64,000 nucleotides of DNA from assembly GCA_039881145.1 (NCBI GenBank), contig JAYKKI010000087.1, positions 8,424,001-8,488,000 of the forward strand, read 5' to 3'. A model generated the notes under the pieces. The model saw only the letters and a program-made list of their open reading frames with translations, did not search any database and was not told the DNA's origin. This DNA comes from Druceiella hillmani (Eukaryota > Arthropoda > Insecta > Lepidoptera > Hepialidae). The position numbers and the translations under genes are program-made. Shown piece after piece: positions 34,614 to 46,010 of this stretch. How positions within the stretch are numbered: the stretch's first letter is position 1; the number at the start of each line of letters is the position of its first letter.

Positions 34614-35830
34614 CTTTACAATGCTACTTTTTTTTCATCGAAAAGGATTTTTTTTTTCATTTTGTATGTTTTTGATATCAGTTTTCTTGGTTATCTCAAT
34701 TCCTTTACATCTATTGTGTATATTCGTGATTTAATTATTTTTGTAGCTTTAATGTTAGGCTGTGTAAATTTGTTTGTTATGTACTCTATTATTTATATTC
34801 ATATAATATAGCTGCATAGAAGTTTTAGATCAGGCAAGAGAAAATTAAAATGAGAATATAAAAGTTTATTAAACTGAAGCAACAATAAACTAAATCTTTT
34901 CTAATTTATGTATATCCCTAGCACCATTTTTATTCTGATACGTGTAAAGTAGAAATGAAAATATTATATGCAACTGAACATATATTCTCTATCGGTAAAG
35001 ATAATGTAGTCATCATTTAAGTATCTTTCTATCCATTTGAATCCATAATTTCTTTCCCAGTACTTGTATTTAACCTTTCATCAGTCCTTTTCGTTTTCTA
35101 AATTTTACAGAATGTAATTCGTTTCTAGCAGTATAACTAAAATTAAAGAATTACTTTTAAAGTAAATTCTATAAATTTAGTTATAAATTAAAACGAGAAA
35201 AATTCAATGGTTTAATCAGTAGTGTGATTTTTGCACAGATTTTTTTTTATTTTATAGTCAATGAATTAAATCTGTGGCCATGGATTTAAATAATGTAACG
35301 AAAGAGACAGCTAAAATGCATGACCTTATTTTATACTGAACCTTTTCCACACAGACACTTAAAGCATGTGAACATTGACGTTAAGCTTAGGATATTATAA
35401 AAAAGATATCAAATAAAAATAAATAAATAAAAACTTAAAATTTGGCACAGTGATAAAACACATTTAACCCCATTATACGTCACTCATCAGTACATATATT
35501 GGAATTTAAAAAGGGGCTAATAATATTTGCAATTTTTTACCATTTGTAGTATAAAGAGCGATTTGTAAAATTGATGTCAAAATTATTGGTTTTACAATTT
35601 TCATAAGATGATTCCGGATATATTGTAAAAAAATATCACTTCTTTTCTCAGAAACCGTTTAAACAGAAATTTAAATTTGGACTAACCATAAAACGTATTA
35701 AATTTTGTATATATCAATTTTGTCCCATGCCTGAAGAAGCAAGTAAATTATCGATTTTTTTTATAAATTTCATATATTTTTCAAAAAATTACGAAAGGTA
35801 GATTTAGATATATTATTGAAATATCCACAA

Positions 35831-35859
35831 ATATATGTATATATATATATATATATATA
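35831..35859. repeat. (AT)n microsatellite
   Basis: Short AT dinucleotide run with one G. Confidence 0.93.
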
Positions 35860-38800
35860 CCCTTCCACTCCTATTTCCAAAACTACTGTAGTCTACATTA
35901 TGTAAAACAGCGTTGCTGGATATTTACCTACAGTTTTCCGGAAAACAGTTCAATTCAAAAGTTTTAAATGTTTAAGTTTGCATGCGTGTGTACGGAACAT
36001 TGCAAGTTCTAATATTTAACGGTCATATTTTATTTAAAATTTTATAAATAAATATTATTTTTTACAAAAAATTTATTTATTTTGTACTTTTCAGAGATAA
36101 TAAAATAAAGAAATATAGTATTTTCTCGTATATTTTTCAATACATCTATGAATATATATTCTTTAAATTAAAGAAAATAATTATTTTTTGGCCCTTTCCC
36201 ATGATATTTCACGCTATTCATAAATTGAATTTTTTTTAAAATCTCTGTTTGTCCCACCCCCTAAACTTTCCAAGTAAGTATCTTTGAGTGTTATTGCTAC
36301 ATGCCTGGGTACTATTGATATATGCCTGGGTTAATATGCTTTATTAGTACGTCAAAATTTAAGTTTCCTCGTCAAGCGGTTTCTGAGAAAAACGGTTTTG
36401 GCATACGGATACGTTAATGATCTTATAAGTTTTCCGTTTTTCAGATGCGGCGTAGAATACTAAAAATGAGACATAGTTTAGGTTAATATAAGAAATTACC
36501 TGCTTTAAAAATAAACGAAATGAAAAAAAAAATGAACAACTGTCTCAACAATTTCAGACTCTAGCTTCTAAAAGATAAGTAATTATTCAAGTCAGACTCA
36601 GATTGTATATCTGTATTTTAATTCCATTTCTCTTTTATATACAATTGGTTGAACTACTGACCTGCGTCTGACTTTTGTCTCAAACAATTTAATAATTTTC
36701 AAAATTCAAGAATTATTTTCAACTAAATAAGGTTCCCTGTACATCAATAAACGATAAATTATTAAGGACTGAATTGATTGATAATAAAGAATTTGATCCA
36801 CAATAATTTGGAAAATGTCCAGCAAACATTTGATTTATAATCTAAAAGACCAGAAAAATAAAATGCAGAAACATTTCTGAAAATTATTACCATTAATCAT
36901 TTACCTTCCGAGGATTTATTATGCTTAAATGGTTAGGACGGCAGTATAAAGCCACCCATGGACGTATTGAAAAACAATTTATGAGCAATCGTTTAAACCG
37001 GGAATACAATTTTTAACAATGGATGCTTTCTAGTCATCTACATACTGCTTTGCATTCAGCGTTGGCAAATATCATACCAATGTCAAAATATCGTAACGTG
37101 TGACAAAAAAATTCGTTCCTTCACACAAAGGTAATACTCAAGTTAAGACTATTGCATGGAAAAGCTAAAATTTTGAAGAGTTTTGTTGTTCTGAACAGGC
37201 GTCGTTACCAACGTTGTTTCTCATGAAATGTATGAAATTTACTCTTTTGCGCATTTTTTACTCATGGTTTAACCTGACAAACCTACATTTTGTCATTTTG
37301 CTATAAAGAGCGCTACGTGACTAGTGACGTAATAGTGATTTTTATTTTATTATATAAATTAAAATAAATTTTATTTGTTGTGCCATAATGATTTTAAAGA
37401 TTTAACTATGCATGATTAATGTTTAACATGATCTCTGTTTAATCTACGTCTACCTTGTACAAATACAATTACCTAATATTAAAAATATACAACACTAAAG
37501 ACCTAGAACCTGTCATTTAAACTCTATTTAAAGACGTTGAATGATATCTTGTCTATTAAACGTTTTATATGATAGCAATATGTGATAGGAATCCATGAAA
37601 AAGTTAGGCGTTCGATTTGAAACGATGAATGGTGGTTCCAAGTATTATTGATTATCCAATAATTTTAGAGCAATTTAGAATTCGTATGAAAACTGAAAAG
37701 GAAAGTGGAAATGAATTAAACCAATTTTTGTAAATAATGTTAATCGTATTTTTCTATTTGATAACATAATTATTCAGAATATGCTATTGTAAGTAGGCAT
37801 TTATTAAAAGAAATTTCTTCACTTTCATTTATTCAGAGCAGCAACAAATATCTAGCATGTATATTATATCGACTTTTTACATGTTTTTACAAGTACAGTA
37901 CATTATTATACAAATATTTATGGTGACATAATACTAGAACCAGCATTCAAATTTAATTATACATACAGAAGGTTTATCACTTAGTTACATAACAGAAAGT
38001 ATGAAATGGATAAAAACTATGCATTGAAAAATGTTTGAAAAATATAAAGTTAACAATTACTCTTATTTAAACAATATCTTACTTTAAAATGATTCATATT
38101 TCCTAGAATTCGCGATAATGTTGTAACGATCACGAACTCCTGATAAGTTTTTATTTATTATGAATAATTCTTTAGGATGGTGAAAAAAGTATTTTAAAAT
38201 TGATGCGTCCTTAGAGCTCTGTTGACTTTAGTTACTTTTATTTAAGGACCGAAGATGAAAATTAATTTAAAATTAATTAATTGATTATGATTGATTAATA
38301 TAAATACAAATCTTATCGAACAACTCAATTAATTAGCGACATCAGTTGGCTATCACTATAATTGTGACCACACTGTATATTGAGTTCCAGAAGGGTTGCT
38401 ACCAGGTAATGCTATATATATAATACTGCTTAAAAATTTAATTGTTTAAAAATAACACCTTCAGTAGAAAATTGTTTCATTTATAAATTTGGGAAAATAA
38501 GTAAATATTTCTACCATAAGGCAATATTGACATAAAATTTGCTTCAAATTATATTTTTCATTATGAATTTTCCTATGCAGCTTCAGTTAATATTAATCTA
38601 TTATTTAGTGTAGGTTTTCTTTTCTCTAATTTTCCTGTATTATTTCACAAAATACTACTAAACCCTGCTATTGATGAAAGAAAATAATGAGAACTGAATC
38701 AAACTGTGAATTATTTAATTCGCTGAAAAATGGAATATCGTAATAAAATATGAAATAAATTCACTAAAAGGAGGCATGTGTAAATTTCTTTTTTGTACGT

Positions 38801-39455
38801 ATAAACCGATTATTTGGAAATAACCATCTAACATCTAGCATTTTTGACTACGCAAATTTTATTTCAGTAATGATGACTATTTGATACTTATTTTTCTGTA
38901 TGTTTCAAGATTTTTCATTCCTTGGTTTTTTCTCCTTTTTCATTGCATGATTTTAATTTTTAAATAAAAGGCCACCGCATATTAACTTTCTACTATACAA
39001 TTATAAGTTTTAAAATAAACTTTAAATCTCATAACATGGCATACATAATATATTACACATGCTTTTTATATATCGTAAGACAAACTAAACGAAAACATCC
39101 GAAAAACTCCCGAGCCTTGCCAAAAGCGACATCTATTTTCCGAATTGTTAAAACCTATTTTAATATCAAGAAAGGGCGAATAACTGCGGTCAGAGAGTCA
39201 TAAATAATGAAAATAATTCAACCGATGTAAGTATGTGAAAACATATGTAGGTAATTTACAGATTACCGAAACTGTTGTAATTACTAATAAATAAAGAAGG
39301 TGATGGAAGCTAGAGCAATGAAATATAAGTCATGCATTTTCATTTCCACATTCGATCTCCATGTTTAAAAACTTAATTTTGAAAAGCTAAATTACACTTA
39401 TCTAAAATTAGATAAGTATCATTCAGTTTTTTTTAGGATTAATAATATTTTTTCT

Positions 39456-39621
39456 CCACAATTAAATGAAACTACGTGATGTAGTATTATTTCTAATTTT
39501 GTAATACAACGAAACCTAGGTCGTGGTAAAGAAATTAAAGAAAGTAGAAATAATACTACATCACGTAGTTTCATTTAATTGTGAATAATGAATTTCTACA
39601 AAATTAACGTCAAATATATTC
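39456..39621 (+). mobile_element. Hammerhead-type Penelope-like insertion, copy C
   Basis: A 166-bp member of the ribozyme family, flanked by an exact 12-bp target-site duplication AATATTTTTTCT (39444-39455 and 39622-39633). A short inverted left arm (39457-39494) pairs perfectly with 39546-39583 over 38 bp. The centre keeps only the 3' half of the ribozyme: GTAATACAAC, GAAACCTAGGTC and GTGG are intact, but the CUGAAGA box and the 5' half of stem II and stem I are missing. The one-sided extension follows at 39584-39621. The left arm starts at the same base as in copies B and D but joins the centre at a different point. It has no coding capacity and cannot form a hammerhead by itself. Confidence 0.87.
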
Positions 39622-39658
39622 AATATTTTTTCTATAAATAACATTTTAAATATTAACC

Positions 39659-39683
39659 ATATATATATATATATATATATATA
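39659..39683. repeat. (AT)n microsatellite
   Basis: Short AT dinucleotide run 26 bases after the right target duplication of element C. Confidence 0.93.
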
Positions 39684-39900
39684 CGCGTCTACCTTAACTT
39701 GAATACCAATTAATAAAAAACAGGCAAAACTATCTTTGAAATAAATGAAATGAAGATTAAATTTCGCCTTAGAAAAGTTTTTGCTATTTACTCTTTAAGA
39801 ATCGATTGTTATATAAAGTGCCTGTCATGAAATGCCTAGTGTGAAGATAGTACGAAGATTAGGAGTAAGATCAGAAGTTACAAATAAAAATAGAATTTTT

Positions 39901-40005
39901 GAAATCGGATGTGTAGTTCTGGAGGTAATCTCCGAAATGACTCCCCGAAACTACTAATCCGATTTCATCAGTTATTTCCGAAACTACTCATCCGATTTCA
40001 AAAAT
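39901..40005. repeat. Cluster of a short repeated motif, two direct and one inverted copy
   Basis: TCCGAAACTACT.ATCCGATTTCA occurs directly twice (39942-39966, with one gap, and 39978-40000) and once inverted as GAAATCGGATGTGTAGTTCTGGA (39901-39923). A sequence of this type (GAAATCGGAT.AGTAGTTTCGGAGA) is reminiscent of tails of dispersed arthropod retroposons; that link is from memory and weak. Confidence 0.6.
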
Positions 40006-40724
40006 ATTTAGAGAGGATTAGGATGGATATATGTTGTATATTATCTTGTTAATTTTTTTCATGGAGACCAGTTTTGTAACGCAAGTCAACGAAAAAACAG
40101 TCAGCCGAATGCATTTCGTATGAGCACTGTCTTAACTGTATATCTCTTACAATTGATAGATGATATTAATATTTATAGAGTGTTAACTATTTTATATATC
40201 ACAGGACAAGCGTAATTAAGGAGTAAACTCCAGTGCATAATGTTTTATGAATAGTTACCACTTTCGCTGTACGGAAAAACCATGTTAACTTAAATGAGTG
40301 CTTGTATAAGTTGCTATGGAGTGACAACACAAATAAAGAATAAATTAAATTTTCAATATACATGGAATATAATTATCTTTGAAAAATATTAAAATAGGTA
40401 TATATTTAAAAAAGAAAACATATTATTATTACAAAAACGAAACATGATGGTATTCGTATCAAGTAATCCAGACAACGATTTATGAAGTTACTGATCAAAA
40501 CGATGTTTATAAAACGACGAATTTTTATAAAGTCATTGTCACGTTTTGTAATGTAGCTTAACAAATAACGCAGACGACGTTTTGTAAAGCAATTTTTTCT
40601 CAAAATTTTCTAATATTAATGTTTTCATAACATCGTGAGTGAAGCCAATCGAAGCTGAAATACACAAGCTTTATAATATAGGGAAATGTTTCTATTAATA
40701 AACTTAAGTTATAATTAAATTTTC

Positions 40725-40958
40725 ACAATTAAATGAAACTACGTGATGTAGTATTATCTCTACTTTCTTCAAGTTCTTTACCACGGTCTAGGTTTCGTTG
40801 TATTACAACATCTTCAGGTGGGCTTGTGTGGTTTGGCTAAAGATTCTTTTTTTTCTTTTCTAGAACTTAAAGAAAGTAGAAATAATACTACATCACGTAG
40901 TTTCATTCAATTGTGAATAATGAATTTCTACAAAATTAACGCCAAATATATTCAATAG
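40725..40958 (+). mobile_element. Hammerhead-type Penelope-like insertion, copy D
   Basis: A 234-bp insertion with an exact 10-bp target-site duplication TTAAATTTTC (40715-40724 and 40959-40968). The inverted left arm begins at ACAATTAAATG, as in copies B and C, and contains a complete but mutated hammerhead on the minus strand. The centre carries a sequence shared with copy E (GGTGGGCT...AAAGATTC/AAAGAATC). The right arm begins after the ribozyme position at AGAACTTAAAGAAAGTAG and ends with the one-sided extension (40916-40958). The arms pair over about 54 bp with a few mismatches. No coding capacity. Confidence 0.87.
40781..40821 (-). ncRNA. Hammerhead ribozyme remnant in copy D (stem III broken)
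   Basis: Minus strand: CCAC, CUGAAGA, extra U, stem II GUUGU/ACAAC, GAA, then ACC UA GAC C and GUGG. Stem I, stem II and the conserved boxes are intact. The stem III 3' strand reads GAC instead of GGU, leaving only one of three pairs, so the fold around the cleavage site should be impaired (inference). Confidence 0.75.
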
Positions 40959-40968
40959 TTAAATTTTC

Positions 40969-42949
40969 GTCAAACTGGTGGTAATAAAAATAGAATAAGA
41001 AATTTTCTTGAAACGTAAAACACATTGAATTATTAGAGGATATTGCCTTTCTCTTGTTTCAAATTCAGTCTCGAAAAGTAAAGAAAAGTAGAAATCCGCA
41101 TTTTTATAAAGTTCGACGCGATCTGTTGGCACTAGGAGAGGGAAAGTTATTTTTGTGTACAAGGGCACCATGTTGCAGGACATTATTACAGCTTTGTTAT
41201 TTAATATAAATTACTAGATGCACTAATAAAAGAAAGAAATATATATAAAAAAAAACTTAATCAAATAACTTAATTATATTTTTGAGAAGACTTTATATGT
41301 CGTTTAATTACCTGGTGTACAAAGAAATATTTTAGACCCTAATTTCTTCTGCTCTAAAATATATCCGTGCAGCCACAAATAAAATCAAGGTAGGTCGTTA
41401 ATAATTATAGAAGAGGTGCTTTATATTTTGGAACCTAATAAAATTTATAATACCGCCGTTAAACGTGTTAATCCGTCAGTCCTCTTAATAGTAATGAGCC
41501 GTTCTTTTGAGGTCTTTCCAATTCATTCGATGGATATAATTGCATTTCTTAAATATCCTTACACGTTGTTACGTAAAATTTTCAGCATTAAAAACATTTC
41601 GGAAAATTTTAAACCCAAAGTAATTAAATTAAATTAGTAAGTTACATTTTCCCTTTCTAAAATGTTATGTACTTTCTCTCATATATATTATAAAATGTAT
41701 GTAATATTCAAACCCACGATAACATGTTAATGTAAATACAGTCTTATCTAACCAGATAGATATTATTAGCCACGCTATTATCATGTACCAAGTTTTATCG
41801 CTATCAAACATTTATGTTTGGAAATAATGGGTTTGGGAGGTTTACAGAGTATAATTTTAAAGCCATAGATACTTTTATATCCACGACCCTTACGTTCAAA
41901 ACTGGGAGAGTGGACCAAATAACTACTTTAAGGTAATGTATAATAGACCGTTAGTATCATTATATACATTATAAATGATGTAGAGAGTATGTAGATTAGA
42001 CCGGTCGCGTATCTTCAGTCAATTTATCTATGAGGTTGAAAATCTAGTAAGTATATGACTTCAAACACGATATTTATAGATTAGTATATTCCTGTTATTT
42101 TAATATTATCTTTAGTAAGATTCAAATAGCAAGAATTCACGTAACACTTTATTATGAAGTAAAATTATTTTACCAATATAGATTACGATGGGTTCAAATT
42201 TTTAACGTTTCTTTTAAGAAACCTAATGTGGCTAGTTAAATTTCTTTATTAATCGTTGGTGTAGGTCATCAAAGTTTAAAAAATAAACAACAACAGTGCC
42301 TTTTAAAGTTTTTTATGTTTTAAGTTGAGTGTGTATCTTAGAAATAAACCTAGTGATCATGACACTTTCTTTTGTTTTTTTTGTATACTTTATTTGATAG
42401 TCTATTGAATCGCCACTGTAAGTCCGTAATGTAATAGCATTATCTGGCAGCTTGAAGCAAATAATTAACTTGGATATATTTTTGAAATATTTGCACTGCT
42501 AGAATATTGTACATTTACTATACAGATATAGATTACGGGGTGTTTTCATATCAGACGGCAAAGGAATGCGTGCCGTAAGCCTTGTACCGTAAAGTCTTAT
42601 TTTTGAATTGTAACTTCTTTTGACAAGAAGGGCTTTATTGTTGAACTAAAAAAGCCGTGCGGAGCTAAAATAACCCTAATGTTATCTGTTTTCCTTACTA
42701 AAACTAACGCAGAAAGAAATAAGTAAAACAGGGTACTGGTATAACAAAATTGGTTCACATTCCTGTATACATATCTCAATAATATAATACAACTCCTAGA
42801 GTTACTTATTTGATTTGAATTTAATTCTAATTACTGTCCATATTCCGATCGTAGATACGAAGAAGATAATTGTAATTTCATAGTATCACTATGTAATTTC
42901 CCAAAGTTTAGGCTCTTGTAAGTTGTCTCGATAAGTGCTATACTTCTAT
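40969..42949. other. AT-rich spacer, no gene recognised
   Basis: Nothing supportable. Frames at 40959-41183 (minus), 41416-41637 (plus) and 42597-42779 (minus) have no recognisable domain, and their composition follows the AT bias. Confidence 0.55.
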
Positions 42950-43560
42950 GTGGTATTCAGAGTGTGAAGGTGAAGCCGGAATGTATTTGCAGAAACTTTA
43001 CAATGACGCAATGACAACCCTTCTAGTTTCAGCTTGTACGATTTGCTTCGATGAATATTTTTATCTTATGTAACTTCCAGGATGTTATAATTGAACTGGA
43101 AGGTTGTGACTGGAAGTTTGCAATGACCTTATGCAACTATTGGTTATCGATAGTTTGATTTGTTTGGACAAGTACCCTATTTCCAAAATGTGGTGAGAGG
43201 AAAACCACAAGACATAATGCCAAGCCATCTAGTTTCAACTTATTTAATATGTATAGATCAGGACTTTGATTTTAGGTGACATCCAGAATCCGATGATGGA
43301 TGGAAAGATGGTAATAGTAAAACCATACAATACGTTAATGCAAACTCGTCGACTTTGGACTCGTTTGACTTGTCTTTATAAGTACTCTGGTCCAGGATTA
43401 TTTTCATATTCTGAAGATAGAGCCATAGGGTTGCCACAAGTAGTCCATAAAGTTATAATGTACTGCCTCGAGTTTGGGCTATACCTATATATACCTCATT
43501 TAAAAGGAAAGTTATGGCAGTTTCCGAGTAACGATCGACAAGGTTATGACTTATAGTTGA
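42950..43560. repeat. Degenerate tandem array, ~103-bp monomer / ~206-bp dimer
   Basis: Blocks recur at about 206 bp. CTTCTAGTTTCAGCTTG (about 43020) matches CATCTAGTTTCAACTTA (about 43226). TATGCAACTATTGG... (43130) matches AATGCAAACTCGTCG (about 43337). A weaker match at about half that distance links 42990 to 43110. I count roughly five or six very diverged monomers. The 96-codon plus-strand frame at 43266-43556 lies inside the array and is best explained by it, not as a gene. Confidence 0.55.
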
Positions 43561-43628
43561 GTTTGTGAATAGTTCATAGAAACTAGATAACCTAAATAAA
43601 CTGCATAGATAATTTGAAAATAAAATGT

Positions 43629-43715
43629 TTTTTGATATGTACTAAAAAGCAAAATTGTAATTGATATGTACTGAAAAGTAAACTAAAAAATACAATTGAT
43701 ATATACTAAAAAGTA
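43629..43715. repeat. Minisatellite, 30-36 bp unit, three copies
   Basis: GATATGTACTAAAAAG at 43633, GATATGTACTGAAAAG at 43663 and GATATATACTAAAAAG at 43699, each preceded by ATT or TTT. Confidence 0.85.
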
Positions 43716-43809
43716 AATAAACTTTTTAGATTTTTTACCTAAATGTTATAATTTTACTTCTAAATTGTCATATTAGTCACGATAATATTTCACGAGTTCG
43801 AAAGTAACC

Positions 43810-45310
43810 GATGTCATTTTCTGGCCCGAAAACTATATCTGTGCAGAAAATCACGTTGATCTGTTGCTCCATTGCGACATGAAGGAAGTCCAAACTATGT
43901 GTCAGTTTAAATTAGTAATATTTGTTGGGAGGGATATTAGTTAAGATGAGATTTTCCGAGTTTATTTTCTGACTCGTCAACTATCTCTATGCAGAAAATA
44001 AGATCAATCCGTTTTTTTGTTGTGGCGTGAAAAAAGAGCAATCTAATACATCTTCAATTTTTTTTAAATTTTTAGTTAAGCTGAAAACAGAAAGAAGCTT
44101 GTACCATTTCCTGGCCACCAACTATCTCTGTGCAGAAAAAAATGTGTTACTCCGATGAGACGTGAAAGAAGGACAAACGAATATATTGGTGATTTCTTAA
44201 TTTTTGGGTTTTGCCATATTAGTCAGGATGAGATCTCTTTTATTGCATAGTAGCCTATGTTACTTTCTTGCCCAACTGGTATCCATTTAAATATGAACAA
44301 AGGCAAACAAATATATTTTCGAATATCTAATTGGAATCTCATCCCTGGAAGTCTTGTTCTAATATAATATAGCAATATGAATTAAGATGAGATTTCCCGG
44401 GTTGGACAGTAGCAGATGTTATTTTCTAACCTGCCACCTATCTCTCTAGATAATACTCATTACTATGTTGCTCCATTGCGACTTAAAAGAAGAGCAAAAC
44501 ACTTTTAAATTTTTGATATTGATTGGAACGGCAATAATGGTTAGGAAAATATTTTTCGAGTTGGCAATTAGTCTATGTTATTTTCTGATCCACTAATATT
44601 AATATATATATAATATTATTTTTTCAGAAAACAAGGTCGATTTGCTGCTGCATTGCGACGTGAAAGAAGAACAAAAAACAAGTTTTTAAATAATAGTAAT
44701 TAAAAAGTAACCCATGTAACTTTCTGATCCACCAAATATCTTTGTGCAAAAAGCCACGCAGATACATTTCTCTATTGCGACGTAATAAAAGAACATACAA
44801 ACACATTTTTGAATTTTTAATATTGGACAGATTTTGTGTTTTAGTTAGGATAAGATTTTCCCCATTTAAAATATCTAGTGTAATTAATTTAATACAAAAA
44901 AAACAAGATCAAACATGAATTTATAAATCAGGCAGATCACTTTGTATATTTTTATTAAATTTAAATATTTATTTTTTAAGTTATTTTCCCGGATTAAAAA
45001 GATAACTATATTATCTCCTGGTCCACCTACTACCTTTGTACAAAAATTTACATCAATACGATATTTCGAATTTTGAATTTTTAATATCATTTGGGATTGA
45101 CATATTAGTTAGGATGAAAACACAATAAAGCAAAAATACAAGTAGCCTACGTCATTTCCTGGTCCACCAATTATCTCTGGGTAGAAAATCACGTTGATCT
45201 TTTGCTCCATTTTATTTAGTATTATAATATTATTTAGAATGAGATTTCTCGGAACGAAATGATATCGCTTGTCTTTTTCGGTCCGCCAACTACGATTTTG
45301 TAAATTTTAT
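43810..45310. repeat. Degenerate satellite array, ~147-bp unit, about ten copies
   Basis: A recurring order of blocks: (G)T.ATTTTCTGGTCCACCAAC, TATCTCTGTGCAGAAAATCA, TTGCTCCATTGCGACGTGAA, AGAAGAGCAAAC, TTTTTGAATTTTTAATATTG, then TATTAGTTAGGATGAGATTT. The first block occurs at about 43813, 43961, 44101, 44258, 44417, 44577, 44715, 45009, 45149 and 45271. Spacing is mostly 120-165 bp, with one double gap around 44.86 kb where a copy is badly eroded. Copies are heavily diverged, so this is an old array no longer homogenised. The small frames inside (44624-44806, 44884-45090 minus) are by-products. Confidence 0.85.
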
Positions 45311-45420
45311 AAACTCGAATATTCGAAAAACTCAAAATTGAAATGAATAATCAGAAGGGGTCGCGTGAAAACGTTCATAGATACAAATCCGGGTATATAA
45401 TTTAAAAAAACATCCGCAGT

Positions 45421-46010
45421 ACATTAAAAATTTAGTAAGCAAAATGAATCGATGCTAGTGAATTTGTGTTTGCATTAGTTCCTGTTTGCATTTATATGAA
45501 TATATAAATACAAATACGAACTGATGTACAAACGAAACAAACCAAAACATTAAAAATTTTAGTTTGACAAAAAGGATCCCGTAGAGAAAGTTTATAAACA
45601 AAATACGAATGGATAATTACGAAGAAAACAAACTCGATACATCCAAAATTTAGTAAGCAAAAATTATAACTTAAGATAAATATAAATAAAAGGACGAATT
45701 TTTATTTAAACAAAAACAAATCCAAAAGTAACAAAATTTAGAAAGCTGAAAGGATTACGCCAAAAATATATAAATACAAACACGAATGGATAGTTAAAAA
45801 AATTTCCCCAAAAGATCCAAAATTAAGTATGTAAAAAGGATTATTTAAAAAATATAAATATAAATAAGAATTGATATAAAAAAAAATTCAAAATGTCTAA
45901 AAAATTAACAAAATAAAATGTCGGGTGAAATAAGTTTATAAATTCAAACACGAATTAATATAAAGAAGACAAACCCAAAACATTCAAAAATGACTAAGAA
46001 AAAAGAATTT
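45421..46010. repeat. Degenerate tandem array, ~88-bp unit, about seven copies
   Basis: A-rich unit of the form ACATTAAAAATTTAGTAAGC, AAAAAGGAT, TATAAATACAAA.ACGAATGGAT, AGAAAACAAACC. The start block is seen near 45421, 45547, 45639, 45728, 45813, 45892 and 45980, with spacing of 79-92 bp after a longer first interval. Purine-skewed on the plus strand. Follows the 147-bp array with about 110 bp between. Confidence 0.8.

Larger units (their letters stand above)
32718..39443. other. AT-rich spacer, no gene recognised
   Basis: No coding signal. Frames at 32724-32942, 33143-33337, 33284-33553 and 33652-33852 overlap on both strands and match nothing I know. Around 33.63-34.07 kb there are simple tetranucleotide-like stretches (ACACAGACAG, AGTAAGTAAGTAAGTA) that could be a decayed retroposon tail. 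Around 36.29-36.33 kb the phrase ATGCCTGGGT is duplicated locally. A perfect hairpin at 34.59 kb and a short (AT)n tract at 35.84 kb are listed separately. Confidence 0.55.

Noticed and set aside
35731..35756. CTGAAGAAGCAAG on the plus strand, the start of a Penelope-type hammerhead pattern
   Set aside because: No GAAA follows and no stems close. At most an unprovable remnant.
43266..43556. 96-codon plus-strand frame
   Set aside because: Lies entirely within a degenerate tandem array; the matching repeats explain it.
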